Below, piece after piece: positions 4,867-5,313 of a stretch of DNA of 5,313 nt. The notes beneath the pieces were generated by a model. It did not search any database. It saw only the letters and a list, made by a program, of their open reading frames with translations, and was not told where the DNA came from. This DNA is from Betaproteobacteria bacterium SG8_40 (GTDB lineage Bacteria > Pseudomonadota > Gammaproteobacteria > Burkholderiales > Eutrophovitaceae). The stretch is taken from NCBI GenBank assembly GCA_001304425.1, contig LJTS01000229.1, forward strand, positions 1-5,313. Direction: 5' to 3'. The stretch's first letter is position 1; each line of letters begins with the position of its first letter. The position numbers were made by a program, and so were the translations under genes.

Positions 4867-5313
4867 TTGTCTTCGGACCACTTTCCCGGTCACCACGGTT
4901 TGGATTTCACGCGAAAGTTCATTTTCTTCTTTTCGCTGGCGCTTGTATCTGTGCTCGCGGGGCTCGCAACGGGCAGCGTCACACTCGGCACCGATGACCT
5001 TCTCGCCGCGCTGCGCAAGGACGAGGGGATCGCCGCGGAAATCGTCTGGCAGTTGCGCGCGCCACGCGTGTTCGCCGCATTCGTGACCGGCGCGCTGCTC
5101 GCCGTTGCCGGCTGTTTCCTGCAGACACTGTTGCGCAACCCGCTGGCCGATCCTTATGTTTTTGGCGTATCCAGCGGAGCGGCCGCCGGGATGCTGGCGG
5201 CGATGTTGCTCGGTCTGGGCACCGACGCCGGCTATGTGCTCGGTTTCGCAGGCGCGGCTCTGGTGGTGGTGCTGGTTGCCTTGCTCTCGTACCGCGTTGC
5301 CGACTGGAATCCG
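4867..5313 (+). CDS. FecCD/BtuC-type ABC transporter permease, N-terminal part (cut by window edge)
   Basis: A membrane subunit of a type II ABC importer for cobalamin, haem or iron-siderophore complexes; the dimer forms the pore and pairs with an ATPase and a periplasmic binding protein. The 149 visible codons run to the window end, against about 320-350 in a full protein. Counting from TTG 4867, hydrophobic helices lie at about 18-38, 67-88, 98-117 and 122-141. The family signature is clear: QLRAPRVFAAFVTGALLAVAG at 62-82 (interrupted by no gap), then LLRNPLADPYVFGVSSGAA at 88-106. There is no ATG before the first helix. TTG 4867 directly follows the HAD stop, and TTG 4900, giving MDFTRKFIFFF, is an equally plausible start; neither has a good ribosome-binding site, which suggests coupling. 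The substrate depends on genes beyond the window. Confidence 0.9.
   Translation, partial: MSSDHFPGHHGLDFTRKFIFFFSLALVSVLAGLATGSVTLGTDDLLAALRKDEGIAAEIVWQLRAPRVFAAFVTGALLAVAGCFLQTLLRNPLADPYVFGVSSGAAAGMLAAMLLGLGTDAGYVLGFAGAALVVVLVALLSYRVADWNP

Noticed and set aside
4867..4903. Cobalamin riboswitch in front of the FecCD permease
   Set aside because: There is no room: the reading frame starts within 0-33 bases of the HAD stop and no B12-box-like segment is visible.

Overview
The window is a stretch of ordinary bacterial chromosome, almost certainly from a proteobacterium of the beta/gamma branch. The evidence is an Hda-type DnaA regulator (confined to proteobacteria), purM and purN divergent from hda, and a HAD-IB phosphatase just after hda, an order I know from beta/gamma genomes. 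Base composition is moderately GC-rich. I cannot name a genus.

Layout. Positions 1-2837 hold a leftward run of four genes, transcribed in the order purM (2837-1737), purN (1723-1052), a secreted DUF3108 protein (1047-337), and the first 109 codons of an RsmB/NOP-type RNA methyltransferase (327 to the edge at 1). Gaps are 13, 4 and 9 nt, so this is probably one operon. Positions 2838-3311 are a 474-nt divergent intergenic region with no recognisable gene. It does contain a 27-codon reading frame with a strong ribosome-binding site, further short frames leading to hda, an exact 16-bp tandem duplication and small inverted repeats. Rightward from 3312 come hda (3312-3983), a 226-nt gap, a HAD-IB phosphohydrolase (4210-4866), and the first 149 codons of a FecCD/BtuC-type ABC transporter permease (4867 to the edge at 5313). 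The gap before the HAD gene holds a hairpin, a -10-like box, a repeated octamer and a 31-codon frame overlapping the HAD start.

How the genes work together. PurM and PurN are steps 5 and 3 of de novo IMP synthesis. The two genes behind them have no obvious purine role; the link is positional. Hda couples replication elongation to inactivation of DnaA-ATP. The HAD enzyme and permease follow on the same strand with no gap between them. The permease probably imports cobalamin or an iron chelate, but the partners that would settle the substrate lie beyond the window.

I see no CRISPR array, prophage, transposase, tRNA or rRNA, and no clearly new system. The most useful leads are the 31-codon frame in front of the HAD gene and the chain of short frames and repeats in front of hda. 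Both are modest, sequence-only hypotheses.
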